Of a DNA stretch of 64,000 nucleotides, positions 1 through 8,074 are shown one piece after another. Below the pieces are notes generated by a model. That model was not told the DNA's origin, made no database searches, and saw only the letters and a list, made by a program, of their open reading frames with translations. The stretch spans positions 930,001 through 994,000 of the forward strand of contig NZ_CP170508.1 in assembly GCF_052055875.1 (NCBI RefSeq). Direction: 5' to 3'. This stretch comes from Methanosphaerula subterraneus (GTDB taxonomy: Archaea; Halobacteriota; Methanomicrobia; Methanomicrobiales; Methanospirillaceae). A program made the position numbers and the translations under genes. Numbering within the stretch: the first letter of the stretch is position 1; every line of letters starts with the position of its first letter.

Positions 1-345
1 AAGGTGGATGAGGGGTCGGGATGGATATTCGGTCAGAAGTATCCACCGACACCGGAGTCATTCCGCAGGCAGGGTGAAGCGGTCGCACAGTTTGACGGCA
101 GAAAGGTGATCGGGATGATCCGGGCACCCACCCTTATCGTAAACGGGTCGAAGGACCAGTTCGTACCGTTGAAGATCGCTCATGAACTTGCTGAGGGAAT
201 CCAGGGGTCAAAACTGGTTCTTTTTGATGGAGACCATACGATCGCGAGGACACAGCCGGAGTTGCTCCTCACGCAGGTGGCCGGGTTCCTGGCAGGGGTT
301 GATACCACGAATTCTGATAACTTCATACAGAAATCAAATGGATGA
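1..345 (+). CDS. alpha/beta hydrolase, C-terminal part (cut by window edge)
   Basis: The frame is open from base 1 and ends at TGA 343-345, so the gene begins upstream. The translated part resembles the last third of an alpha/beta-hydrolase-fold protein. There is a strand ending in an acid (APTLIVNGSKDQFVP, with the D of SKDQ as the likely catalytic acid) and then a strand followed by a histidine (LVLFDGDHTIA, H as the likely catalytic base). The tail after the last helix (about 15 residues) is polar. The nucleophile lies outside the window. The GTG at position 4 need not be a start, because the fold is incomplete if translation begins there. Substrate cannot be inferred. Confidence 0.75.
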   Translation, partial: KVDEGSGWIFGQKYPPTPESFRRQGEAVAQFDGRKVIGMIRAPTLIVNGSKDQFVPLKIAHELAEGIQGSKLVLFDGDHTIARTQPELLLTQVAGFLAGVDTTNSDNFIQKSNG

Positions 346-439
346 TCCAACCGGCACTTACGTTCACTCGGAAAACGCTGTGGCACCGCCCCGGTAACGG
401 CCGGCACTGGCTGGAGGTCTGCCACCGTCGTTCTCCCGA

Positions 440-615
440 GTCGCCGGCCGGCCCCCTGAACTCAGCATAACACCAGGGTCAGGGCACAGGTCCTGCCGGC
501 GCCGGCATCGGTAGGGTTTTGGACTCGGGATGAATTGAGTAGGGTCAGCGTGACGGTTCCGATGGCGTTCATCTGCTCCCCGGAGAAAATAGAACGAGCG
601 AGGAGCGCCAGTCCC
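440..615. repeat. dispersed degenerate repeat, copy A
   Basis: This stretch shares blocks with copies near 4.5, 7.2 and 8.1 kb. It contains a GGCCGGCCCC-like block followed by CTGAACTCAGC, the 12-bp palindrome GCCGGCGCCGGC at 495-506, and the block GTCAGCGTGACGGTTCCGAT followed by GGCGTTCATCT at about 543-573. No intact reading frame covers it. The whole 346-810 gap holds only this repeat and flanking sequence without a supportable gene. A hydrophobic minus-strand frame across 462-695 aligns in part with the minus frames of the other copies, which suggests decayed coding DNA. Confidence 0.7.
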
Positions 616-810
616 CCGTTCATGAGGGCGACTGCCGAAACACTGAGGAAATCATGCCCCACGCCAGGCTTCAGATACTTGACGGCCAGACCCATGATGT
701 CAGCCCGGCAGTCCTGACGCCGGTACTTGCCGGGTTCTTCTAAGAAGGTAGTGCTTCCCCATCGATGCAGCGCAACTTTTTTTTACCGGTTCATTCATTA
801 TCAGCATTCC

Positions 811-1227
811 ATGAGAATCAGACTCACCAGTGTTCACGTGAATAGTCAGACTGAGGCGCTGAAGTTTTATACGGAGATCCTTGGCTTTGTAAAAATGGCA
901 GATATCTCAGCCAATAATTACCGGTGGGTGACGGTTGTCTCGCCCGAAGACAGGGATGGTACCCAGCTGGTCCTCGAGCCAAACGAAAACCCCGCTGCAA
1001 AGGCGTATCAGGAAGCTCTTTTCCAGCAGAACATTCCCGCAGCATCCTTCTTTGTGGACGATATCCAGAAAGAGTATGAACGATTGAAAAAACGTGGGGT
1101 GAAGTTCACCCTGGAGCCGACAGAGCTGCCGGGTACGCCGGCGACCATCGCAATCCTGGACGACACCTGCGGCAATCTGATACAGATCACCCAGCTGCAG
1201 AATTCTGAGATCCCAACAAAGGATTGA
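811..1227 (+). CDS. VOC-family (glyoxalase/bleomycin resistance-like) protein
   Basis: This 138-residue protein has the vicinal-oxygen-chelate fold pattern of two beta-alpha-beta-beta-beta modules. Module 1 begins IRLTSVHVNSQTEALKFYTE and ends QLVLEPN. Module 2 begins PAASFFVDDIQKEYERLKKRGV and ends GNLIQITQ. H8, the E near the end of module 1 (QLVLEP) and the second-module positions are plausible metal ligands, but the fourth ligand is not clear. Family members include glyoxalase I, ring-cleaving dioxygenases and antibiotic-binding proteins, and the sequence does not say which. The ATG at 811 starts exactly at the first beta strand. An in-frame ATG at 727 would add 28 unrelated residues and is less likely. 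Confidence 0.85.
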   Translation: MRIRLTSVHVNSQTEALKFYTEILGFVKMADISANNYRWVTVVSPEDRDGTQLVLEPNENPAAKAYQEALFQQNIPAASFFVDDIQKEYERLKKRGVKFTLEPTELPGTPATIAILDDTCGNLIQITQLQNSEIPTKD

Positions 1228-1405
1228 CAGGGCCGTGCTTCTTTGCCTGACGGACCCGACGGATTGGGAATGGGGGTCGTCTATTGCCGGAACCGAGGGC
1301 ACTGAGGAGTGGGTACCTTGAAAAAGATCAGACAATGAGATGCCGCTTCATTATTTTATACAGGATGCACTCTATCATCCTAAAACGAGCCTGGAGAATC
1401 ATGTC

Positions 1406-1786
1406 ATGAAGGAGTTGAAAGAACAATTTCAAACGATAGATGAATACATCAGATCATTTCCGGCGGAGGTTCAAAGAGAACTTGAAAAAATGAGGAAGAC
1501 CATTCAGGAAGTCGCTCCTGAAGCGACTGAGGCGATCAGATATCAGATGCCCACGTTCAGGCTGAATGAGAAAAATCTTGTACACTTCGCCGCATTCAAG
1601 AATCATATAGGGTTTTATCCGATTCCTTCCGGGATTGAAGCGTTTAAAAAAGAGTTATTACCGTACAAACAGGGGAAGGGTTCTGTTCAATTCCCGCTCG
1701 ACAAGCCGGTTCCCTATGAACTTTTGAAAAAGATCGTCAGGTTCAGGGTAGCTGAAACTATGAAAGAGAGCAAAAGTGGGTATTGA
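1406..1786 (+). CDS. DUF1801 family protein (YdhG-like)
   Basis: This 126-residue protein resembles the DUF1801/YdhG family. It has the helix IDEYIRSFPAEVQRELEKMR, then IQEVAPEATEAIRYQMPTF, the central LVHFAAFKNHIGFYP strand pair, and the terminal LDKPVPYELLKKIVRFRV block. Family members adopt a small frataxin-like fold. Some are described as iron chaperones or stress proteins, but the biochemical role is unsettled. The start at 1406 is preferred because GGAG lies at 1393-1396 and the resulting length fits the family. The upstream ATG at 1340 adds 22 unrelated residues. Confidence 0.8.
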   Translation: MKELKEQFQTIDEYIRSFPAEVQRELEKMRKTIQEVAPEATEAIRYQMPTFRLNEKNLVHFAAFKNHIGFYPIPSGIEAFKKELLPYKQGKGSVQFPLDKPVPYELLKKIVRFRVAETMKESKSGY

Positions 1787-1792
1787 AAGAGG

Positions 1793-1909
1793 GTGTTGTT
1801 GAAAGATGTCAAACGGTCTTTCGGGATTATTCTTGTCGCAGTCCTTAGGATCATCTTTGGGATGGAGGAGATGATACGGGGTTCTGATACGTTGGGGGTT
1901 GACAGGTGA
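1793..1909 (+). CDS. possible 38-residue membrane peptide
   Basis: A GTG at 1793, seven bases after the preceding stop and just behind GAAAGAGG, opens a 38-codon frame ending at TGA 1907-1909. It contains one hydrophobic helix (GIILVAVLRIIFGM) followed by a charged tail. It could be a translated small membrane protein or the remnant of a larger one. No family is recognised. It rests only on a ribosome-site-like sequence and hydrophobicity. Confidence 0.25.
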   Translation: MLLKDVKRSFGIILVAVLRIIFGMEEMIRGSDTLGVDR

Positions 1910-2004
1910 TCTGCCTCACGATAAAAAACGGGATCAGCTATGAACGGTAGTCAGCTCATCCATGTGATGCCGGCACGGCAAGACCATGGGGGAAAAGATA
2001 TACG

Positions 2005-2520
2005 ATGATATTCTCCGAGCTCCGGGATCCCAGGTTCATTACCATACGCCGCGGAGGCACGCTGAGTGATGCAAATCACCACCTGCTTGCACTATGGGCG
2101 TCTGAATGCGCCGAGCACGTACTGCCTCTCTTCGAAGCGGTCCAGCCCCGGGATCCGAGGCCCCGCCGTGCGGTGGAACTGGTCCGGGCGTGGACACGCG
2201 GCGAAATCACGATGATGCAGGCACGCTCGGCAGCGGGCTCTGCCAATGACGCTGCACGGGACCTGTCCGGAGCTGCGAGACACGCGGCCCACGCGGCCGG
2301 CCAGGCCGCGGCAGTCGCCCACGTTGCAGCCCACGAACTCGGTGCCGCCGCCTATGCGATCAAGGCAGTGCAGGCTGCTGCTCCGAAGGGCGAGGGCGAA
2401 CTGGCAGGCCGTCGGGAGTGCCGGTGGCAGCGCGAACAACTTCCTGACGAAATTCGGGAGCTTGTTCTTGACGATCAACGGTTACGCAACGATCTGTGCT
2501 GGCTGGTGTTTGAGTGCTAG
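2005..2520 (+). CDS. putative immunity protein (Imm5-like)
   Basis: This 171-residue protein has the features of the 'putative immunity protein' family. The N-terminal LLALWASECAEHVLPLFE block is followed by DPRPRRAVELVRAW. A long alanine-rich helical array (about residues 75-125) carries AHAAGQAAAVAHVAAHELGA, and the C-terminal helix ends RNDLCWLVF. Members often sit in polymorphic-toxin loci, but no toxin gene is visible here, so this looks like an orphan immunity or repurposed protein. The start follows GGGGGAAAAG at about 1988-1997. It lies between DUF1801 and a reductase gene on the same strand, with more than 200 bases on each side. Confidence 0.75.
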   Translation: MIFSELRDPRFITIRRGGTLSDANHHLLALWASECAEHVLPLFEAVQPRDPRPRRAVELVRAWTRGEITMMQARSAAGSANDAARDLSGAARHAAHAAGQAAAVAHVAAHELGAAAYAIKAVQAAAPKGEGELAGRRECRWQREQLPDEIRELVLDDQRLRNDLCWLVFEC

Positions 2521-2775
2521 CCTGTGTGCACTGCGACGGTGCCCTTCTTTTCCCGGCCGAACAACCTCACCTCACCAGACCAGTTCCTTTTCTGCCAGTA
2601 TGAGTGACATACCGCTCCAGAGCAGATCAGAGAAAGCCAGAACGCACGACCATCAAAACGTGACAACGGTTGTACTGAGATTGTCAAAAATGCACAACGC
2701 GGCACGAAACGGAAAGGCTGAAGATCGCCGGAGACATCTCACGCGAGTTTGGGTCTGTCAGGTAGAGAGGCGCGA

Positions 2776-2814
2776 TAATTTATTTTAATGAGGAGTGTGT
2801 CCTCTGGCATGAGG
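2776..2814 (+). promoter_or_regulatory. TATA-like element and ribosome binding site before the reductase gene
   Basis: An AT-rich TATA-like element (about 2776-2788) lies some 35 bases upstream of the preferred start. GAGG at 2811-2814 is six bases before the ATG at 2821. The rest of 2521-2775 shows no gene that can be supported. Confidence 0.4.
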
Positions 2815-2820
2815 TTTGGA

Positions 2821-3435
2821 ATGAGAAAAATTATTGTCCTCACTTTTGTTTCCCTCGATGGAGTCATGCAGGCACCCGGCGGACCAGAGGAAGATCCTTC
2901 CGGAGGTTTCAAGTATGGAGGGTGGATGGTCAACTATGGCGACGAGTTCCTGATGCAGGAGATGATGAACCAGATGAGTCGGCCGTATGAAGCACTCCTT
3001 GGGAGGAAGACCTATGAGATCTTTGCGTCGTACTGGCCGCATGCCAATCCTGATGAGGAACCGCTTGCCGGGATAATCAACCGCTCGAAGAAATATGTTG
3101 TATCGAAGACGCTTCAGAATCCTTCCTGGGAAAATACCATCGTTATCAACGGCGATGTTGTTGCGGAGATAAAGAGACTCAAGAATATGGATGGTCCGGA
3201 GTTGCAGGTTTCCGGGAGCAGTAATCTTATCCAGACGCTGTTGAAGCACGATCTGATCGATGAGTTCTGGCTGAAGATCTTCCCGGTCACCCTTGGCACC
3301 GGCAAAAGATTATTTGGTGAAGGTACTCTGCCGGCAGCCTTCACGTTGCAGAAATGTGAAGTTTCCCAAAAAGGGGTCATCATTGCATCCTATGTGCGTG
3401 ACGGGGAGCTCAAAACGGGTTCATTCGCCAGATAA
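2821..3435 (+). CDS. dihydrofolate reductase / RibD C-terminal-like reductase
   Basis: This 204-residue protein fits the DHFR-like/RibD-C reductase family. It opens with strand RKIIVLTFVSLDGVMQAPGG, then has LLGRKTYEIFASYWP, a strand-turn KYVVSKTL, the nucleotide-binding strand LQVSGSSNLIQTLL, and LIDEFWLKIFPVTLGTGKRLF, which is typical of the family's C-terminal half. Relatives bind NAD(P)H and reduce pterin- or pyrimidine-type substrates, but most stand-alone members have no proven substrate. Upstream in-frame ATGs at 2788 and 2809 exist. 2821 is chosen from GAGG six bases upstream and because the family motif begins directly. Confidence 0.85.
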   Translation: MRKIIVLTFVSLDGVMQAPGGPEEDPSGGFKYGGWMVNYGDEFLMQEMMNQMSRPYEALLGRKTYEIFASYWPHANPDEEPLAGIINRSKKYVVSKTLQNPSWENTIVINGDVVAEIKRLKNMDGPELQVSGSSNLIQTLLKHDLIDEFWLKIFPVTLGTGKRLFGEGTLPAAFTLQKCEVSQKGVIIASYVRDGELKTGSFAR

Positions 3436-3449
3436 GTTCGATCGATCTC

Positions 3450-4325
3450 TTAAAGATGTGCGGACCCGGCTTGAGAATACGTCCCCACCACTTCATCCCA
3501 GTTCACAGGACGACCTTCGCCGTTCAGAAACGGCAGAGCCGTGTCGACCAGCTGCGGCGCAACGCCCATTTCGTAATGCGTCAGGTCCGGTATGATCGCC
3601 AGCCGGTTCTGCGACATGTGCTCGCGCTGCCAGCCGGCATCCATCAGTCCGCCGCCGAGGAGCTGGTAGAACTTCACCGCATGCTCCAGACGGATCATGT
3701 CACTGTCGCCGTAGACGAGCATCACCGGCAGGGTCAGCTTCCTGACGTCCTCCGACCAGTCGTACGGCCTGCGCATGTACGCCCCCATCCTGTCGAGCAG
3801 CTTCGGAAACTCCTCCGGATGCGGCGCTATCTCCAGATACGACCAGTACATCGGCGTCTCCTTCATCTGCTCTGCCATCGCGGAGCCGACTGCAGCCTGC
3901 TGCGGTAACATCTCGGCATAGAACCCATCCTGCGCAAACGGGCAGGAGGCGAGCACCAGGCGGCGGACCATCTCCGGATGCTGGGCGGCGAACCGGAACC
4001 CGACGCCGGCGCCCATCGAGTAGCCGAGTACGTCGACCCTGTCGTAGCCGAGCTGCTCCAGGATGCCGGCCAGGTCGTTTCCCATGTCGACCAGGCTGAT
4101 CTCCCGATCGCCCAGTTCGGTTCGGCCATGGCCCTGCAGATCAACGCCGATCACCTGCCGGCGCTGTGCGAGCCGGGTCAGGTTGGGACCGAACATCTCG
4201 ATCTGGCCGAGGCCACCGTGAAGCAGCACCAACGGCTCGCCGGTGCCGTAGATCGCATAGTAATAATTGATTCCGTTGACCGCGGCATGGCCGCTCTTTG
4301 TGGGCTCGGGCATTGTTGGTTGCAT
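3450..4325 (-). CDS. alpha/beta hydrolase
   Basis: This 291-residue serine hydrolase has all the fold markers. The oxyanion strand LVLLHGGLGQ is followed by VIGVDLQGHGRT, the nucleophile elbow GYSMGA (Ser), a strand ending in an acid (MLVYGDSDMI) and the late histidine in IIPDLTHYEM. The cap region between the elbow and the acid is about 90 residues. The start at 4325 follows AGGAGAAG (4333-4340). A longer frame to 4400 lacks such a site and adds an arginine-rich tail. It is convergent with the reductase gene, 14 bases apart. Relatives include haloperoxidase- and esterase-like enzymes, so the substrate is open. Confidence 0.88.
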   Translation of the reverse strand: MQPTMPEPTKSGHAAVNGINYYYAIYGTGEPLVLLHGGLGQIEMFGPNLTRLAQRRQVIGVDLQGHGRTELGDREISLVDMGNDLAGILEQLGYDRVDVLGYSMGAGVGFRFAAQHPEMVRRLVLASCPFAQDGFYAEMLPQQAAVGSAMAEQMKETPMYWSYLEIAPHPEEFPKLLDRMGAYMRRPYDWSEDVRKLTLPVMLVYGDSDMIRLEHAVKFYQLLGGGLMDAGWQREHMSQNRLAIIPDLTHYEMGVAPQLVDTALPFLNGEGRPVNWDEVVGTYSQAGSAHL

Positions 4326-4462
4326 GGCCTGGCTTCTCCTGCGCTGCCTGAAACGATTGTTGGGCCACACAGCTGGTGGCAACTGTCGTAAACTCTGCAA
4401 TCAGCGCTGAACGGACATGGTGAGTCTATGATCTCAAATAGTTTGTGATGCGCTCAATGGCG

Positions 4463-4830
4463 GTTGGGGCCGAATTGCTCTCGACTGGTCCTTCACCAGC
4501 AGAAGATCTGCCGGCAACCGATGCCCTTTCTATCCACAGACATTCGAGTGGAGGATGCACGACACTCGCACGGGCCGGCGTGTGCCGACGCTTACTCCCG
4601 ATCACTGGACGGCCGGCCCCACGAACTCAGCGCAACGCCGGATCGGGGCACAGGTCCTGCCGGCGCCGGCATCCAGGGATTTCGGCCCATGTTGGGCCGG
4701 GTCAGCGTTCCGATTCCGATGGCGTTCATCTCTGGAGAGAACAGAACGACCGGTGCCCTACACCCCGGTCTCTCGATGACTGAGTCGCTAAAGAACGGTG
4801 TATTCCTCCTAGTCGTCATATTTCACAGTA
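4463..4830. repeat. dispersed degenerate repeat, copy B (longest)
   Basis: This is the most complete copy. The left block (ATTGCTCTCGACTGG, then CTTCACCA and AGATCTGCCGGCA) is shared with the copy at 7.1 kb. The middle holds GGACGGCCGGCCCCACGA, CAACGCCGG, the palindrome GCCGGCGCCGGC at 4659-4670 and GGGTCAGCGTTCCGATT. The right block (GAGAACAGAACGACCGG, TACACCC, AAAGAACGG and GTCGTCATAT) is shared with the 6.9 kb and 8.1 kb copies. No intact gene is seen in 4401-4919. Confidence 0.75.
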
Positions 4831-4919
4831 TCGGGTGATCCGCATAATGTCTACCTGACGCTTGCCTGTCACCTGGCGAGCAAGGGTCGTATCGTCAATT
4901 TCTTTGGAACACCCAGGTT

Positions 4920-5672
4920 TTACCTGATGAGACTGAGTAAATCATCAATCGTGCTCTGAGCAGTACTCCTGTCCAAACGTCCGTACATCTGAAGTGCATC
5001 CCGGTCATTGGGAATAATTGTGAGAATGTCTACCAAAAAATCATATCTGTTTACCATATCCCCAAAAAACATGATATCGAGTTCAGTACCCCCGACTTGT
5101 GGATCAATGAGAGATAAAATATCAGCCCGGTCTTTTCTGAGTTTCCCTTTCTCCCAGTCTTCATCATGCGAGGTCCGTTCCTGTATCCGATAATTCCTGT
5201 CCCACGCTGCTTTCATTTTCAGGACGAGCAGAAGCGAGCGATCGGGAACAGGGATAAAAACACCTGGTGAAATTTCCTTACGAACTGTTCTATCGTTCAG
5301 AAGGCTCATGGGGCATTTTTCACCCCTGCCTTCGAAACAGTTCTCGTGATCACGGGGGATAAAGTCAATGATAATCTCTCCATTCGGAGGAATCATCTTT
5401 ACAACACTGTTTCTAAACGGAGGATTACGCCGTTTGATAAAACCCCGTGACCCCTCCAGATGCCGCATGAGATGTTGCCGCGTTCTGGCATTGGTTACAA
5501 GGTCGATATCTATAGATCCATACCACTGGTTATAGCAGTACACCGCCCAGCCTCCGATCAGGACCGTGGTTGGATTCTCTGGTGTTTCTCTCTCTTCGAT
5601 CCAATGAGAGATCGCTGCCAGTTCGGTCAATGATGCATCTACGACCGAACGGGGAACCTCATAACCTGGCAT
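4920..5672 (-). CDS. AbiEii-like nucleotidyltransferase (putative toxin)
   Basis: This 250-residue protein has the minimal nucleotidyltransferase core. GGWAVY (residues 40-45) is followed by SIDIDLV with the paired aspartates D55 and D57, and the third carboxylate is probably D103 in IIIDFIP. The C-terminal half is helical and carries the LKMKAAWDR and RKDRADILSL blocks seen in AbiEii/MenA-type enzymes. Known AbiEii toxins transfer nucleotides, in some cases to tRNA ends. Its start overlaps the stop of the upstream AbiEi-like gene by 14 bases, as expected for a translationally coupled antitoxin-toxin pair. Activity is inferred from motifs and gene order. Non-toxin nucleotidyltransferases share the same motif. 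Confidence 0.75.
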   Translation of the reverse strand: MPGYEVPRSVVDASLTELAAISHWIEERETPENPTTVLIGGWAVYCYNQWYGSIDIDLVTNARTRQHLMRHLEGSRGFIKRRNPPFRNSVVKMIPPNGEIIIDFIPRDHENCFEGRGEKCPMSLLNDRTVRKEISPGVFIPVPDRSLLLVLKMKAAWDRNYRIQERTSHDEDWEKGKLRKDRADILSLIDPQVGGTELDIMFFGDMVNRYDFLVDILTIIPNDRDALQMYGRLDRSTAQSTIDDLLSLIR

Positions 5673-6663
5673 AGTTCTCCACGAGTTTCAGGGTCAGATC
5701 CCGGCCACTATATCCAAGTCCAGCCAGATCGAGAAGAGCCTGTGCAGGCGATACCAACCGGATCCCCTCAGCGATTCGTGTATCACTAAATACGTCCCGG
5801 TCCGGTTTGTAAACCCGAATCTTGATCCCATGAGTATCCGACGCATCAAAGGATTTGAGAAATGGATCGAGGTTGTCCCTGGAAATATAGACATATGCGG
5901 TGTCATGACGGAATCCATATTTTGTATAAATTCCTCCAGCCGTAAAACTTGTGAACCCACACTTGATATCCTGCCACTCGCACATTCGCGTAATTGTCCG
6001 GGCTGCTGACAATGCATCATTTTCCGGGAGAACAACTTCGTTATAATATAATTTTTCAAAGGGACGCTCCCATGCTATTCCATTCAGCAGTTTTGGAATA
6101 TCCTGGAGCTTTACATAATTGTTCACTTCGACGACTATGCCTTTTGCTATCAGGCTTTTCACCGTTGCATGGGTCCAAGCGTACGAGACATTCGTTTTCA
6201 GGGCGATATGCCGGATTGAGCACTCATTCTCAGTAAGGAGAGCGATAACGATCTTCCAGGATTTTGCAGAACTGATCTTTTCGATACGACGCACATCGGA
6301 CTTTTCGTTTTCATGGACATTTGACCGGTACGGTAATGCGATTATCCGGATATCACAGGAATGTGCGATCTTTTCTGTCTCTGGAGAGATGAGTTTGCTC
6401 GCAACAATAAATTCAAATGATCTGTTCCTGGAGTTGGTATTCCGAAGAATATTTTTTAGGACCAATTGACGCCCGATCTTATCAATCGTCAACCGTGACG
6501 AAATTTCGATAAAATATTTTTTTGAGTCGTCCTCGATAACAAGATCAACCCTGAAGGGTAGTTCCTCTGAGATCTGTACTCCCCAGGAGATTGATGCGTT
6601 GTCACGTATACCAAGTTCATGTTTTATGTGCACCAGTATCGAGTTGTCTTCGCTGTTGATCAT
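5659..6663 (-). CDS. AbiEi-family antitoxin/regulator with extra N-terminal domain
   Basis: This 334-residue protein has three apparent parts. Residues 1-75 contain RVDLVIEDDSKKYFIEISS, in which D40 and E53-x-S55 resemble a degenerate PD-(D/E)xK nuclease signature. Residues about 125-190 form a winged helix-turn-helix (IRHIALKTNVSYAWTHATVKSLIAKGI). The C-terminal about 120 residues match the AbiEi antitoxin domain (FTSFTAGGIYTKYG, TAYVYISRDN, and RLVSPAQALLDLAGLG). Family members neutralise AbiEii and repress their own promoter. The gene is AT-richer than the flanks, and its upstream region carries repeats that could be operators. The ATG at 6663 has no ribosome site, so a leaderless mRNA is likely. 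Confidence 0.75.
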   Translation of the reverse strand: MINSEDNSILVHIKHELGIRDNASISWGVQISEELPFRVDLVIEDDSKKYFIEISSRLTIDKIGRQLVLKNILRNTNSRNRSFEFIVASKLISPETEKIAHSCDIRIIALPYRSNVHENEKSDVRRIEKISSAKSWKIVIALLTENECSIRHIALKTNVSYAWTHATVKSLIAKGIVVEVNNYVKLQDIPKLLNGIAWERPFEKLYYNEVVLPENDALSAARTITRMCEWQDIKCGFTSFTAGGIYTKYGFRHDTAYVYISRDNLDPFLKSFDASDTHGIKIRVYKPDRDVFSDTRIAEGIRLVSPAQALLDLAGLGYSGRDLTLKLVENYARL

Positions 6664-6670
6664 ACAATTA

Positions 6671-6775
6671 GTATATCACTATAATGCGATACCATAATAA
6701 AGGTATCAGTGATAATATGTTTTTGTTATTATCGCATTTTAGAGATAAGATGATATAGATATCAGTGATAATTCC
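6671..6775. promoter_or_regulatory. candidate operator repeats before the AbiE-like pair
   Basis: This AT-rich stretch has a perfect direct repeat, TATCAGTGATAAT at 6704-6716 and 6760-6772. GATACC (6688-6693) pairs with GGTATC (6702-6707), and ATGCGAT (6684-6690) pairs with ATCGCAT (6731-6737). On the minus strand the TTATAGT near 6682-6688 is well placed as a TATA element for a start at 6663, so a protein bound here would block the promoter. Self-repression is established for AbiEi proteins. That these are the sites is inference. Confidence 0.5.
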
Positions 6776-6884
6776 AGAAAAAGTTCAGTCTCAAATTTTC
6801 CAAAAAGTATCATCCTCTCGCTGTTAATACAATTGGACCGATCCACCCAGGTTCCCGGATGGCGATTCTCTATCCGATATCAAC

Positions 6885-6985
6885 CCCCGGGAAGACAGAT
6901 AGATCGGGCCCGTACACCCGGATCTCCCGATCGACGTTACACCGAAAGAACGGCGTACTCCCACAGGTCGTCATATCCCCCGGCA
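6885..6985. repeat. dispersed degenerate repeat, fragment C (right end only)
   Basis: The stretch carries the order GGGCCCGTACACCCGGATCT, then CGAAAGAACGGCGTACT, then CAGGTCGTCATAT. It is a diverged copy of the right end of the 4.5 kb copy, about 110 bases before another copy's left end. Confidence 0.5.
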
Positions 6986-7099
6986 GAGGAGGGTCGCATC
7001 CGGTCTACCGGCTGACCACGACAGATCGGATTGCCATCACACGGTTCTTCATGATGGCAGAATGATCGGAGTGGATACGGTCCGGGTTCGTAACAGTTG

Positions 7100-7345
7100 A
7101 CCCGGATTGCTCTCGACTGGCTCTTCACCATCAGGAGATCTGCCGGCACCCGATGCCGTTTCGATCCTCTGGCATTCGAATGGGGAGATACACGGCACTC
7201 GAACCGGACGGCCGGCCCCACGACTCAACGCAACGCCGGGTCGGAGCGACAGTCCTGCCGGCGCCGGTATCCAGGGGTTTCGGGCCATGTTGGGTCGGGT
7301 CAGCGTTCCGATTCTGATGCTGATCGGAGAGGAAGATGACGCTCT
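7100..7345. repeat. dispersed degenerate repeat, copy D (left and middle part)
   Basis: It matches the 4.5 kb copy block by block: GGATTGCTCTCGACTGG, CTTCACCATCAGGAGATCTG, GGACGGCCGGCCCCACGA, the near-palindrome GCCGGCGCCGGT at 7257-7268, and GGGTCAGCGTTCCGATTCTG. It diverges after about 7320. A plus-strand frame here reads LGRVSVPILMLIGEED, which resembles a strand of alpha/beta hydrolases, but no complete gene exists. Together with fragment C it gives a rearranged order (right end before left end). Confidence 0.7.
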
Positions 7346-7549
7346 GATCCAGCTGGAGAAGGGCTCTGATCCTGCTCATCAGATCGGATGAGTTCAACCG
7401 CATTGCGATAGTCTGTGCCTGGGGCTCCAGGAAAGAGAAGGATGGCCATGAGCTGATGATGAGTACACGTTCTGCGGGAAAATTGAGAACGCAGTACAGA
7501 ACAGATGTTGTTGATACGCCTGGTATACCGGTTCATTGACATGAGTTCT

Positions 7550-7607
7550 GCTCCCCGGTGCTGGTTTCATCATCAACCCGGGGAGCAACGATTCGTATTT
7601 TTTATAG
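7550..7607 (+). terminator. strong hairpin followed by a T-rich tract
   Basis: GCTCCCCGG (7550-7558) pairs perfectly with CCGGGGAGC (7578-7586) across a 19-base loop, and T-rich sequence (about 7591-7613) follows on the plus strand. No plus-strand gene directly upstream can be supported, so it could mark a lost transcription unit or be a structured remnant. Confidence 0.4.
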
Positions 7608-7662
7608 TTTTTGCCTTATTGTGGGATAATTGTACCAGACGGTTTCACCAGAGCCCTTTCGT

Positions 7663-7830
7663 TCAGGGATTTCTAAACTTTTTAACAAATCCTTTAGCAA
7701 CAAGGATCACGCCCATGAGAATCACGAAAGCCCCGATTAATTCAATTATGAGCAGAGATGATGCGAGAATGAGGGCGACACCAATGATGATGACGACAAT
7801 GCCCTCGATTACGGTTATGACTTCTATCAT
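7663..7830 (-). CDS. 55-residue two-helix membrane protein
   Basis: The ATG at 7830 has an excellent ribosome site, GGAGG, five bases upstream (7836-7840). The frame runs 55 codons to TGA. The product is almost wholly hydrophobic, with two helices (about 6-24 and 28-46: VIEGIVVIIIGVALILASS and LIIELIGAFVILMGVILVA), then a basic tail KGFVKKFRNP that should face the cytoplasm. No family is recognised. It resembles the small membrane proteins of toxin or stress systems only in size and topology. It stands alone between repeat copies and is preceded by AT-rich sequence. Confidence 0.55.
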   Translation of the reverse strand: MIEVITVIEGIVVIIIGVALILASSLLIIELIGAFVILMGVILVAKGFVKKFRNP

Positions 7831-8074
7831 ACTTTCCTCCCTGTGTTGTTCTGCTTCTGGAATGCTATCCGCTCAATACCACAGACGATCCATCTGAAGA
7901 TATCAGAACAGCAGGTATGAGATGGCTGTCTGGTATCTCAGGAGATCGAATCTGATTTTTTTTGATGATCGGTTGTTTCCCTTCCCCGTACGGGACTCCA
8001 TCCCAATGAGTTCTGCTATTATTTCCTAGTTATAAAGGGCTGTTTACGGTAATTATGTAAAATCCAGGAGATAA

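Noticed and set aside
727..810. Longer start for the VOC protein
   Set aside because: The added residues do not resemble the family, and the beta strand begins right at 811.
7300..7391. Hydrolase-like frame (LGRVSVPILMLIGEED) as a gene
   Set aside because: It is short, lies within a repeat copy, and has no nucleophile, acid or histidine order.
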